Shown: positions 55,022-63,089 of the stretch, piece after piece
Numbering within the stretch: position 1 is the first letter of the stretch
Layout of the letters: each line of letters starts with the position of its first letter
Assembly (NCBI RefSeq): GCF_900625095.1
Contig: NZ_LR130760.1
Location: forward strand, 2,247,106 to 2,311,105
Source: Acinetobacter ihumii
GTDB lineage: Bacteria; Pseudomonadota; Gammaproteobacteria; Pseudomonadales; Moraxellaceae
DNA: 64,000 nt
Reading direction: 5' to 3'
Made by a program: the position numbers and the translations under genes
Notes under the pieces: model-generated
What the model saw: the letters and a program-made list of their open reading frames with translations, nothing else
What the model was told of the DNA's origin: nothing
The model's database searches: none

Positions 55022-56683
55022 ATGACCGACATGATTAGCCTGCCTGCTGTAAAAAAAATCTCCGTTTCACTTCGTGTGTTTAATTTAATTGTTGCCTGTT
55101 GGCTGGCGAGTTTCAGTAATTTTAGTTTCTATAATCATCTGATGTCACTGGGTTCATTTTCTGGAATGATGAAATATTCCTTTGCTTTTGTGACATTTTT
55201 AATTATTTGTGGGTTTTATTTCTTTGTTTTGCAAATTTTAAGCTGGCGTTATTCGGCCAAAGCCATCAGTGTGGTTTTAATTATTCTAACCGGAATGACT
55301 TCTTATTTTGTCAATCAATTGGGTGTCGATGTCAGCCCAGTCCAAATGCAAAACATTGCACAAACCAATTTCTATGAAGCAATGGATTTACTCTCTCGAC
55401 CGTTTCTGCTGTGGATGTTTCAAACGGTGTTATTGCCCCTTTTGGCTTTATATTTTGTTGAGATAAAACCTGAAAAAAATATTCGATCTTTGCTGCTGAA
55501 TAAGTGTTCAAATGTCATTGTGTCACTTTTTGTGGTGGGATTGGGCTTGTTTTCATTTTATAGCCAGTATGCTCCAATTTTTCGGGAGCATCGCGAACTC
55601 AAGGCACAAATTTCACCTTTGAATATTTTAGCCAGTAGTTGGAGTTATGCGCATAAAAATATCAATCATGTCGATCAATCATTGCTTGCATATGGTCAGG
55701 ATGCTCATCAGGTGGTTCGTTCAACGCATACACCTGCCAGTATTATGGTGCTGGTGGTCGGAGAAACCGCCAGAGCTGAGAATTTTAGTTTAAATGGTTA
55801 TTCCAAGCAGACCAATCCTGAACTCAGTCAACTGGATATCATTAATTTTACGCAGGCAGCTTCCTGCGGAACACAGACCTCAGTTTCTGTACCATGTATG
55901 TTTTCAGGCATGCCACGTAAACAATACAATGAGTCATTGGCGTCGCATCGTGAAGGATTGCTGGATATTGCACAGCGCGCAGGGTATCAAGTCACTTGGA
56001 TTGATAATAATTCAGGTTGTAAAGGGACCTGTGACCGAATTAAACATTATATTTCTCCCAAAGACGACGCGCGTTATCAGGCGTGGTGTGACCATGGTGA
56101 ATGTCGTGATGAAGTCTTGTTAGTCGCCTTAAAGGATTATATGTCGACACTGGATTTAAAGCACCTTCAGCAGAATCAATTGATTGTTTTGCATCAGATA
56201 GGCAGTCACGGTCCTGCGTACTATAAGCGTTATCCTGAAGAATTTAAGCGCTTCCTGCCAGTGTGTGAAACCAATAATATTCAAAATTGTGATCATCAAC
56301 GCTTGATTAATACCTACGATAATACGATTTTATATACAGATCATGTTCTCGCAAGCACGGTGAGCTGGTTAGAACAATTGAAGATGCCGACCAGTCTGGT
56401 TTATTTGTCAGATCATGGCGAGTCTACGGGTGAAAACGGATTGTATTTACATGGAACACCTTATTTTATGGCACCAAAACAACAAACTCATATCCCGATG
56501 ATATTCTGGTTTTCACCGCAATGGCCACAGCAAACTCAAATTCGTAGCTGTTTAAACCGACAAACCAATGCGACTGTTGGTCAGGATAATTTATTCCCTA
56601 CCGTTTTGAGTTTATTAAATATTCAAACTCAGGTGATTGATCCACGACTGGATATGCTTGCGCAGTGCAAAGGAAATATTTAA
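55022..56683 (+). CDS. eptA: EptA/PmrC-type lipid A phosphoethanolamine transferase
   Basis: About 553 residues; starts at 55022 or 55031 (ATG) are possible, a TTG at 55016 less so. Five N-terminal membrane helices (to ~185), then the periplasmic sulfatase-like domain: MVLVVGETARAENFSLNGYS (nucleophile Thr), SCGTQTSVSVPCMFSG, WIDNNSGCKGTC, LHQIGSHGPAYYKRYPEEF and LSDHGESTGENGLYLHGTPY. Adds phosphoethanolamine to lipid A, which lowers polymyxin binding. One base before the response regulator, in one operon with it. Confidence 0.92.
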   Translation: MTDMISLPAVKKISVSLRVFNLIVACWLASFSNFSFYNHLMSLGSFSGMMKYSFAFVTFLIICGFYFFVLQILSWRYSAKAISVVLIILTGMTSYFVNQLGVDVSPVQMQNIAQTNFYEAMDLLSRPFLLWMFQTVLLPLLALYFVEIKPEKNIRSLLLNKCSNVIVSLFVVGLGLFSFYSQYAPIFREHRELKAQISPLNILASSWSYAHKNINHVDQSLLAYGQDAHQVVRSTHTPASIMVLVVGETARAENFSLNGYSKQTNPELSQLDIINFTQAASCGTQTSVSVPCMFSGMPRKQYNESLASHREGLLDIAQRAGYQVTWIDNNSGCKGTCDRIKHYISPKDDARYQAWCDHGECRDEVLLVALKDYMSTLDLKHLQQNQLIVLHQIGSHGPAYYKRYPEEFKRFLPVCETNNIQNCDHQRLINTYDNTILYTDHVLASTVSWLEQLKMPTSLVYLSDHGESTGENGLYLHGTPYFMAPKQQTHIPMIFWFSPQWPQQTQIRSCLNRQTNATVGQDNLFPTVLSLLNIQTQVIDPRLDMLAQCKGNI

Positions 56684-56684
56684 C

Positions 56685-57365
56685 GTGATTCGTATTTTGT
56701 ATATTGAAGATGATCTCATGATTGGCAAATCGACTTGGCAATTGTTACAACATCAGAAGTTTGCGGTCGATTGGGCCCAAACTGGCCTACAAGCATTGGA
56801 TTATCTCTTTACACAAACCTATCACATTGTATTGCTTGATTTGGGTTTGCCTGAACTGGATGGATTAGAAGTTCTGAAACATATCCGTAAAAAAGCCGAC
56901 TTAAATAAAATGGGGGTGATTATTATCAGTGCCCGTGACCAAAGTAAGGATAAAATTTTAGGTTTAAAATCGGGTGCCGATGATTATGTTGTTAAACCTT
57001 ATCATTTTGATGAGTTGATTGCGCGAATTGAGTCGGTATTACGGCGTGGGCAATTTTATGATATGCAACAAGAGTTAAGTTTTAAAATCGGCAATATTCA
57101 GCTATTTCCCAGCACTCACCGAGTGATGAAAGGCAGTAAAAAAATTGAGCTGTCCAGCAAAGAATGGGCAATTTTAGAACCGATGATGATGTATCCCAAT
57201 CAAATTTTTTCAAGGCAAATACTGGAACAAAAACTTTATGATTGGGATGCAGAAGTGAACAGCAATACCATTGAAGTGCATATTCATAATTTACGCCATA
57301 AGCTGGGGAAAGACTTTATTCGAACTGTCCGTGGTCTGGGTTATTGTATAGAAACGAAAAAATAG
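56685..57365 (+). CDS. OmpR-family response regulator (PmrA/QseB-like)
   Basis: 226 residues from the GTG at 56685 (reads MIRILYIEDDLMIGKSTWQL), chosen because upstream codons overlap eptA and do not fit the receiver domain. Receiver: acidic pair EDD, phospho-Asp in VLLDLGLPELDGLEVL, Lys in DDYVVKPYHFDELIARI. Winged-helix domain: LSSKEWAILEPMMMYPNQIF, NTIEVHIHNLRHKLGKDFIR, TVRGLGYCIE. Located between eptA and the sensor kinase, so probably controls this lipid A operon. Confidence 0.88.
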   Translation: MIRILYIEDDLMIGKSTWQLLQHQKFAVDWAQTGLQALDYLFTQTYHIVLLDLGLPELDGLEVLKHIRKKADLNKMGVIIISARDQSKDKILGLKSGADDYVVKPYHFDELIARIESVLRRGQFYDMQQELSFKIGNIQLFPSTHRVMKGSKKIELSSKEWAILEPMMMYPNQIFSRQILEQKLYDWDAEVNSNTIEVHIHNLRHKLGKDFIRTVRGLGYCIETKK

Positions 57366-57397
57366 CAGAACCCAAAAAATAAATGAGGATACAGCAC

Positions 57398-58768
57398 ATG
57401 TCGAATTGGATCATGAAACTTTGGCATGTGTATCGTAGGCAGTCACTCAGTACGCGCATGTCGTGGAGTGTGACCATTTTTAGTATTCTGTTATTGGTTT
57501 TAATTGGAATCTCGGCGTATCGTATCGCGCTTGAAGAATCACAGGAAGTCATTGATCGGCAGATGCAGGAAATGGCCAATTTTTTGGATAAAAATAATCT
57601 TTCCAATCGTTTGTCCAATTTTGATCCCACTGAAAAATATGATGAAACTGATATTTTTATTGATATTGTTCCGCGTGAAGGCTTAAAGCAACTCAGTCGG
57701 CAACATAACTATATTTTGCCTTATGCCCAATCGGCACACTTTTCCCAACATAAAACGTCACGTGGTGAGTTAAAAATTTATGTTTTACCTTTACCGGATA
57801 AACAAATTCAAATTAGTCAATTGATTAAGGTACGCCGTCATTTGGCTGAGGAATTGGCTTTTAGTATGCTGATTCCTTATATCTTTTTTATGCCATTTGC
57901 CGTATTTGGTGTTTATCGGCTGATTCGTCATCATTTAAGGTCATTACATGAATTAAGTACTGCTTTTGCACAACGGGATTATCATGATTTGTCAGAAATT
58001 AAAATTAAAGATTTACCTTTAGAAATTACCCCTGCCATTAATGAATTAAATGACCTGTTTCAGCGTATTCAAAAAGCGCAGCAACAGCAGCAAATCTTTG
58101 TTGCTAATGCGGCACATGAATTGAGAACGCCATTAACGGCGTTAAATCTGCAAAGTGCCTTACTTCTGAAAACATCGCGCCACAGCCACGCCTATCAGGA
58201 AAATCTAACAGATTTGGAAAATAGTCTACAGCGAATGACGCATTTGGTTGAACAACTGATGTCGCTTGCCCATCAAGAAATCCAGCAAAATGAACCCTTA
58301 CAAGTTTTAAATCTCGTGGATTATACCCGCCGTAGTTTAAGTCAATTATTGGCAAGTACAACAAAAAAACAGATTCAATTACACGTTGATATTCAACAGC
58401 AAAACGAATACCTGTATGTCATGGCAACCAGTCATACCCTTGAAAGCATATTAATTAATTTAATGGACAATGCGATTAAATACAGTCCAGAGCATGGTGA
58501 GCTTCTGATTAAACTCTATCAAACTGAACATCATGGCGTGATTGAAATTCATGACAGCGGACCGGGGATTGCGTATGAACAACATCAACAAGTTTTGCAA
58601 CGTTTTGTTCGACTGGAAGCGACTCAACATCTGGCAAGTGGCAGTGGTTTAGGTCTTTCAATTGTACAATCTGCACTCAACATGATTAATGCCCGCATGC
58701 GAATGGAAGCTTCGGAGCGACTTAGGGGACTTAAAGTTACAGTCGAATTTAATCAGGTCGAACGATGA
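57398..58768 (+). CDS. Sensor histidine kinase (PmrB/QseC-like)
   Basis: 456 residues from the ATG at 57398 with GAGGA upstream; the frame opens at 57383. Two membrane helices (about 25-45 and ~150-170), a periplasmic sensor of ~110 residues, HAMP linker, H-box ANAAHELRTPLTALNLQS (catalytic His), N-box NLMDNAIKYSPE, G1 HDSGPGIA and G2 GSGLGLSIVQS. It follows its response regulator by 32 bp. The signal may be cations or envelope stress, judging by the target genes. Confidence 0.88.
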   Translation: MSNWIMKLWHVYRRQSLSTRMSWSVTIFSILLLVLIGISAYRIALEESQEVIDRQMQEMANFLDKNNLSNRLSNFDPTEKYDETDIFIDIVPREGLKQLSRQHNYILPYAQSAHFSQHKTSRGELKIYVLPLPDKQIQISQLIKVRRHLAEELAFSMLIPYIFFMPFAVFGVYRLIRHHLRSLHELSTAFAQRDYHDLSEIKIKDLPLEITPAINELNDLFQRIQKAQQQQQIFVANAAHELRTPLTALNLQSALLLKTSRHSHAYQENLTDLENSLQRMTHLVEQLMSLAHQEIQQNEPLQVLNLVDYTRRSLSQLLASTTKKQIQLHVDIQQQNEYLYVMATSHTLESILINLMDNAIKYSPEHGELLIKLYQTEHHGVIEIHDSGPGIAYEQHQQVLQRFVRLEATQHLASGSGLGLSIVQSALNMINARMRMEASERLRGLKVTVEFNQVER

Positions 58769-58824
58769 CCTGAAGTCTCATTCACGAAGGCATAATCCAT
58801 ATTAAAGCGGGCTTATAGTCAAAA

Positions 58825-58840
58825 CGTTCCACGTGAAACA
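58825..58840. promoter_or_regulatory. parS: parS-like site
   Basis: CGTTCCACGTGAAACA matches the general parS consensus TGTTTCACGTGAAACA at 14 of 16 positions. It lies in a gene-free stretch 9 kb from oriC. Confidence 0.7.
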
Positions 58841-58933
58841 TCCACTATGGTTGGCGAATCAAAGAAATTATAACAGACGCCATGTTAGTTTCTTTTACAA
58901 TATCAATCTTCAATCTGTTTTGAGTCTTACTGA

Positions 58934-59632
58934 ATGAATAAGTTATGGTTATTGTTATGGCTCAGTATCTTGGCTTGTTCAAGTCAAGCCAGTGTAGAAA
59001 GTGTGCAGGCTCAACTTAAACAAAAATATCCCAACCTGCGCATAGACAACATTCAGCAGACTGAAATGTCTGGAATCTATAGTGCAAGTTTAGACAATCA
59101 AATTGTTTATATTGGAGAAAATGCCGAATATATATTGGTTGGATCGATGCTCCGTCTCAAAGATCAGCGTAATCTCACCAAAGATTTAGTCATGAAACAG
59201 CAGCACATTGACTGGAAAAAACTGCCGTTACAAGATGCGATAAAAACGGTGAAAGGCAATGGCAGACGCCAAATTGCGGTATTTTCAGATCCAAATTGTC
59301 CTTATTGTAAGCAACTAGAAAATCAGCTTAATCAGCTGACCAATGTCACCATTTATACCTTTATTTATCCAATTCGAAATCAGTCGATTCAAGCGTCTAA
59401 ACAAATCTGGTGTCAGCCTAATCCTGCTTTTGCTTGGCATAATTTGATTCAAAAAGGAATTGTGCCGCAGACCATCGCCGCTTGCCCAAATCCAATTGAA
59501 CGAAATTTGCAATTGGGGCAAAAATTGGGTGTGGAAGGTACACCGACCTTATTTTTCTCCAATGGTTTTAAAGCGGTGGGTATGCAAACCGCCCCACAGA
59601 TTGAAGCACTTTGGAAAGAATTCGGCATGTGA
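58934..59632 (+). CDS. dsbC: Thiol:disulfide interchange protein DsbC
   Basis: 232 residues with signal peptide (LWLSILACSSQA). N-terminal dimerisation domain, then thioredoxin fold: IAVFSDPNCPYCKQLENQLN with the CPYC active site (~118-121), FIYPIRNQSIQAS, two further Cys residues, and the cis-Pro loop GVEGTPTLFFSNG. Periplasmic isomerase that corrects disulfides. Terminator follows. Confidence 0.92.
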   Translation: MNKLWLLLWLSILACSSQASVESVQAQLKQKYPNLRIDNIQQTEMSGIYSASLDNQIVYIGENAEYILVGSMLRLKDQRNLTKDLVMKQQHIDWKKLPLQDAIKTVKGNGRRQIAVFSDPNCPYCKQLENQLNQLTNVTIYTFIYPIRNQSIQASKQIWCQPNPAFAWHNLIQKGIVPQTIAACPNPIERNLQLGQKLGVEGTPTLFFSNGFKAVGMQTAPQIEALWKEFGM

Positions 59633-59685
59633 AAAAACACCCTAATAGTTAGACAATCATTCTCTAACTTTTAGGGTGTCGTTTA
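59633..59685 (+). terminator. Terminator after dsbC
   Basis: Long stem ACACCCTAA.TAGTTAGA / TCTAACT.TTTAGGGTGT around a 9-base loop. Confidence 0.8.
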
Positions 59686-59740
59686 GATGCATTTGCAATT
59701 TAGTTAAGTGCTTGAATTGAAAAATATAAAGCCACCCGAA

Positions 59741-59995
59741 TTAAGCTGTTTTCTTACTGATCAAGTTATAAATAAACAAGATAATAATTGCCCCGATCAC
59801 AGATGCAATAAATCCAGCACTCGAGTTTTCGGGATAAAGGCCCAGCGCTCGCCCGCCGTAAGTCGCCAATAAAGAACCAGCAATTCCCAGTAATGTCGTA
59901 ACAATGAATCCTGCTTTATCTTCACCGGGGTGAATCGCTCTTGCGATTAAACCTGCAATAAAACCAACCACAATGGCAACAATTAATGACCACAT
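59741..59995 (-). CDS. GlsB/YeaQ/YmgE family stress-response membrane protein
   Basis: 84 residues with three hydrophobic segments: LIVAIVVGFIAGLIARAIHP, FIVTTLLGIAGSLLATYGGR and FIASVIGAIIILFIYNLIS. The GxIAGLIAR...GEDKAGF and LLGIAGSLLATYGG patterns are those of the family called transglycosylase-associated, though no enzyme activity is shown. Upstream RBS AGGAG. Isolated gene. Confidence 0.88.
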   Translation of the reverse strand: MWSLIVAIVVGFIAGLIARAIHPGEDKAGFIVTTLLGIAGSLLATYGGRALGLYPENSSAGFIASVIGAIIILFIYNLISKKTA

Positions 59996-60121
59996 AAGCT
60001 ATTCTCCTTGTTGTGCTTATTCTGAATTTACAAGTATGTTGAATTATATTGAACTGTTTTAAATCAGGCGGATAGTAAAGGACTGCTACATCATGTAGCG
60101 TTTTTGTGCATGTCAATAAAG

Positions 60122-60152
60122 CAAAAAAATGACGCGAGACGCGCCATTTTAT
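60122..60152 (-). terminator. Terminator after hpt
   Basis: Stem AAATG.CGCG / CGCG.CATTT with loop near 60136, T-rich on the minus strand. Confidence 0.7.
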
Positions 60153-60680
60153 TTATAAACCGATTTCACCAATAAAAGGTAAATGGCGATATTTTTGGTC
60201 GTAGTCCAATCCATAACCGACGATAAACTTATCTTCAACCTCAAAACCTAAAAATTTGACTTCAAGTTCAATTTCGCGACGTGATGGTTTACTGACCAAG
60301 GTACACAATTCAATTGAGTTCGGTTCACGGGTACGTAAAATTTCAAGTACCTTACTTAAGGTATTGCCCGAATCAATGATGTCTTCGACCACTAACACGT
60401 CTTTACCACGAATTTCACCATCTAAATCTTTTAAAATTTTGACATCACGGCTAGAGGTAGTGCTGCCCCCATAACTAGAAACCGTCATAAAATCTAGTTC
60501 ATGTGGTTTTTCAATTGCTCGGCATAAATCTGCCATGAAAATAAATGAACCACGTAATAAGCCAATGAGTACCAGATCTTTGGCATTATCGGCATAGTGA
60601 GCATTGATTTGTTCACCGAGTTGTTTGACTTTGGCCTGAATCTCTTCAGTTGAGATCATCACGCTCATTGCAACGGTCAT
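60153..60680 (-). CDS. hpt: Hypoxanthine phosphoribosyltransferase
   Basis: 175 residues from the ATG at 60680; further ATGs at 60665 and nearby are possible, and the longer frame to 60737 has no family likeness. Motifs: [40 protein letters not shown] and the PRPP loop [20 protein letters not shown], then [20 protein letters not shown]. Purine salvage. Sits near guaD, another purine enzyme. Confidence 0.94.
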   Translation of the reverse strand: MTVAMSVMISTEEIQAKVKQLGEQINAHYADNAKDLVLIGLLRGSFIFMADLCRAIEKPHELDFMTVSSYGGSTTSSRDVKILKDLDGEIRGKDVLVVEDIIDSGNTLSKVLEILRTREPNSIELCTLVSKPSRREIELEVKFLGFEVEDKFIVGYGLDYDQKYRHLPFIGEIGL

Positions 60681-60797
60681 GGGCAGATACCTAAAACGCA
60701 AAAGTTTAAAAATAAAAAAGGTGTTGACCTGCAACACCCTGAAACCTTCAATTCATCTGCAAATTTTAAAACAAAAAATCAGATGATGCATCTTTTC

Positions 60798-60941
60798 TCA
60801 GTTTTTTAACTGTAACTCAGGCCTTTTCTTGCTGGTTTGATCTTGTTTTAAGAGTAAGGCACAGACACTGGCAAGCACTGCCCATTTTAACCAGACTTTA
60901 GATGTTGGTTTATTTGCTTTTTTGATAGGCGCATTGTCCAT
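60798..60941 (-). CDS. Possible small membrane protein overlapping guaD
   Basis: 47 residues from the ATG at 60941: a basic N-terminus (APIKKANKPTSKVWLKW), one hydrophobic stretch (AVLASVCALLL) and a basic tail. It overlaps the last 32 bp of guaD in another frame, which would fit translational coupling. No family known and no clear RBS, so weakly supported. Confidence 0.3.
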   Translation of the reverse strand: MDNAPIKKANKPTSKVWLKWAVLASVCALLLKQDQTSKKRPELQLKN

Positions 60942-62229
60942 ACACATAGGTTGCCTCAATATTACGATCATCACCCATGGTAAATAATGCAAACAGTGCA
61001 TCATCAAGTGATTTTGATCGAGATTGACGAAGAGCTTGTAATTCAGTGGCTTTTAAGTCCAGCACCACAAAATCAGCTTCTTTGCCAAGGTTAAAGTTTC
61101 CGAGTTTCTGATCTAAATCCAAGGCTTTGGCTCCACCAAGAGTGGCATGATAAAACGCCTCATATGCCGACAGTTTATCACCTTGTAACTGTTGAATTTT
61201 ATAGGCTTCATTGACTGTTTGTAACAAACTAAAAGATGTTCCACCGCCAATATCTGTACCCAGACCGACCTTCACCTGTTTGTCCCATGTTTTTTTCAAA
61301 GGGAATAAACCACTTCCTAAAAATAAATTAGAGGTCGGACAAAAAGCAATTGCAGAATGGGTTTGGTGCATGCACTCCCATTCTTCATCTTCAAGATGAA
61401 CGCAATGGGCAAAGACGGAACGTTGTCCAGTTAAACCATAATGATGATAGACATCCAGATAGCCTTTTTGTTCAGGATAGAGTGATTTTACCCACGCAAT
61501 TTCATCTTTGTTTTCACTTAAATGCGTATGTACATAAACATCAGGATATTCCTGCTTGAGTTGTCCTGCTTTTTCCAATTGTTCAGGCGTTGAGGTCGGT
61601 GCAAAACGTGGGGTAATGGCATACAGTGCCCTGCCCTTGCCATGCCATTTTTCAATCAATGCCTTGGAGTCGTCATAGGCGCTTTGCGCTGTGTCACATA
61701 AAGCATCAGGTGCATGACGATCCATCAGTACTTTACCTGCAATCAGACGCATCTGAATGCGTTCTGCGGCTTCAAATAAGGCGTCAACCGACTCAGGGTG
61801 TACTGTACAAAATACCAATGCGGTGGTGGTACCATTTTTTAAAAGCTCTTGAACAAAAAATTCAGCAATTTTCGACGCATATACTTTGTCTTGAAACTGA
61901 ATTTCGGTCGGGAACGTATACGTATTGAGCCAACTCAGTAATTGTTCACCATAAGCACCTACCATTTCGGTCTGTGGATAATGAATATGCGTATCGATAA
62001 ATCCAGGAACGATCAATTGTTCTGGATAATGTTGAATCTGGATATCCTGAGGAAGATGAGACTGCGCATCTTGCCATGTACCCAACCATTTAATTTTGCC
62101 ATCTTCACTGATGAGCACCCCATCTTCAAGATAGCGAATCTGTTCTGGTATGTGCTCTGATTGGGAAACAAGAGATTGAATATCTAAAAATCGACCACGA
62201 ACCGCAGTCATTTGAACAGAAGAAAACAT
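60910..62229 (-). CDS. guaD: Guanine deaminase
   Basis: 439 residues. Amidohydrolase metal site: PGFIDTHIHYPQTEMVGAYG (HxH), HTHLSENKDEIAWV, FAHCVHLEDEEW and GLGTDIGGGTSFSLLQTVNE, with GTSFS typical of guanine deaminases. Converts guanine to xanthine with zinc. Near hpt, consistent with purine salvage and catabolism. Confidence 0.94.
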   Translation of the reverse strand: MFSSVQMTAVRGRFLDIQSLVSQSEHIPEQIRYLEDGVLISEDGKIKWLGTWQDAQSHLPQDIQIQHYPEQLIVPGFIDTHIHYPQTEMVGAYGEQLLSWLNTYTFPTEIQFQDKVYASKIAEFFVQELLKNGTTTALVFCTVHPESVDALFEAAERIQMRLIAGKVLMDRHAPDALCDTAQSAYDDSKALIEKWHGKGRALYAITPRFAPTSTPEQLEKAGQLKQEYPDVYVHTHLSENKDEIAWVKSLYPEQKGYLDVYHHYGLTGQRSVFAHCVHLEDEEWECMHQTHSAIAFCPTSNLFLGSGLFPLKKTWDKQVKVGLGTDIGGGTSFSLLQTVNEAYKIQQLQGDKLSAYEAFYHATLGGAKALDLDQKLGNFNLGKEADFVVLDLKATELQALRQSRSKSLDDALFALFTMGDDRNIEATYVYGQCAYQKSK

Positions 62230-62337
62230 TGAGGAAACCTACAACTTGTAATTTTTTCGGTTGATTGTAACGTATTTGTGGGTGATTGCAGTCCTTATAT
62301 GCAAATCAAAACATGGCTTATAGTCAATTCAGGATAA

Positions 62338-62392
62338 AAGATTTTAAGGACTCAATCTTGAGTCCTTAAAATCTCGGTTTTTTTCTTAATCC
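62338..62392 (+). terminator. Strong inverted repeat, probable terminator
   Basis: Perfect 16-bp arms (GATTTTAAGGACTCAA and complement) with a 2-base loop, followed a few bases later by a T run. It sits between divergent guaD and the next gene, an unusual place for a terminator; it may insulate or end read-through. Confidence 0.6.
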
Positions 62393-62435
62393 GATGCAAA
62401 GAACTTGCCAAGTTGTATAAATTAAACTCAATTAA

Positions 62436-63038
62436 GTGAGCATGATGTCAACATTTAAAAATATTTCAGTGTGTTATGAGCATCAAATTAAATCTCTAGT
62501 TTTTAATCACACTATACTTTTTCAATATTTAAAAGCATTGCGCACTATCAGTGAGCACTGTTATCTCAGTGCGGGAGTGATTCGCCAATTGGTGTGGTCT
62601 GAGCTGCATCATGATCAATATAAGATTGAAGGTTCAGAAATTGATGTGATTTTTTATGATCCTGCTTCAGATCAAGAATATGAAAAACACATTCAACAGG
62701 CATTACATAGACAATTTCCTTACAATGATTGGGATGTGGTCAATCAGGCTACAGTTCATCAATGGTATTTAAAGGAGAATGGCGAACAGATCGCTGCCTA
62801 TTGCTCATTATCTGACGCAATTTCTGTATGGCCTGAAACGGCGACCGCAATTGCGATTCGTCTAAGGCAAAATGATCAACTTGAAATCATTGCTCCATTG
62901 GGCTTAACCGATTTATTTGAGTTAAAACTGCGCTGGAATCCACGTTTGGTCAGCCATGATCTTTTTTTAAATCGAGTCAGGCAAAAACGCTGGCTTGAAC
63001 GTTGGCCCAAACTACAATTGGTTGAATATGAAAAATAA
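62436..63038 (+). CDS. Nucleotidyltransferase-family protein (DUF925-like)
   Basis: 200 residues (alternative ATG at 62445). CYLSAGVIRQLVWSELHH followed by GSEIDVIFYDPASDQEYEKH is the nucleotidyltransferase-like pattern with the Asp residues. SLSDAISVWPETATAIAIRL and DLFELKLRWNP then match the C-terminal half of the family. Substrate unknown. Terminator shared with the convergent TerC-family gene. Confidence 0.75.
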   Translation: MSMMSTFKNISVCYEHQIKSLVFNHTILFQYLKALRTISEHCYLSAGVIRQLVWSELHHDQYKIEGSEIDVIFYDPASDQEYEKHIQQALHRQFPYNDWDVVNQATVHQWYLKENGEQIAAYCSLSDAISVWPETATAIAIRLRQNDQLEIIAPLGLTDLFELKLRWNPRLVSHDLFLNRVRQKRWLERWPKLQLVEYEK

Positions 63039-63076
63039 AAAAACCCTTTCATTCAGCAATGAAAGGGTTTTAATGA
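63038..63076. terminator. Bidirectional terminator
   Basis: Stem AAAACCCTTTCATT / AATGAAAGGGTTTT with loop CAGC between the convergent genes 62436-63038 and 63090. Confidence 0.92.
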
Positions 63077-63089
63077 AGTGAATAAAAGA

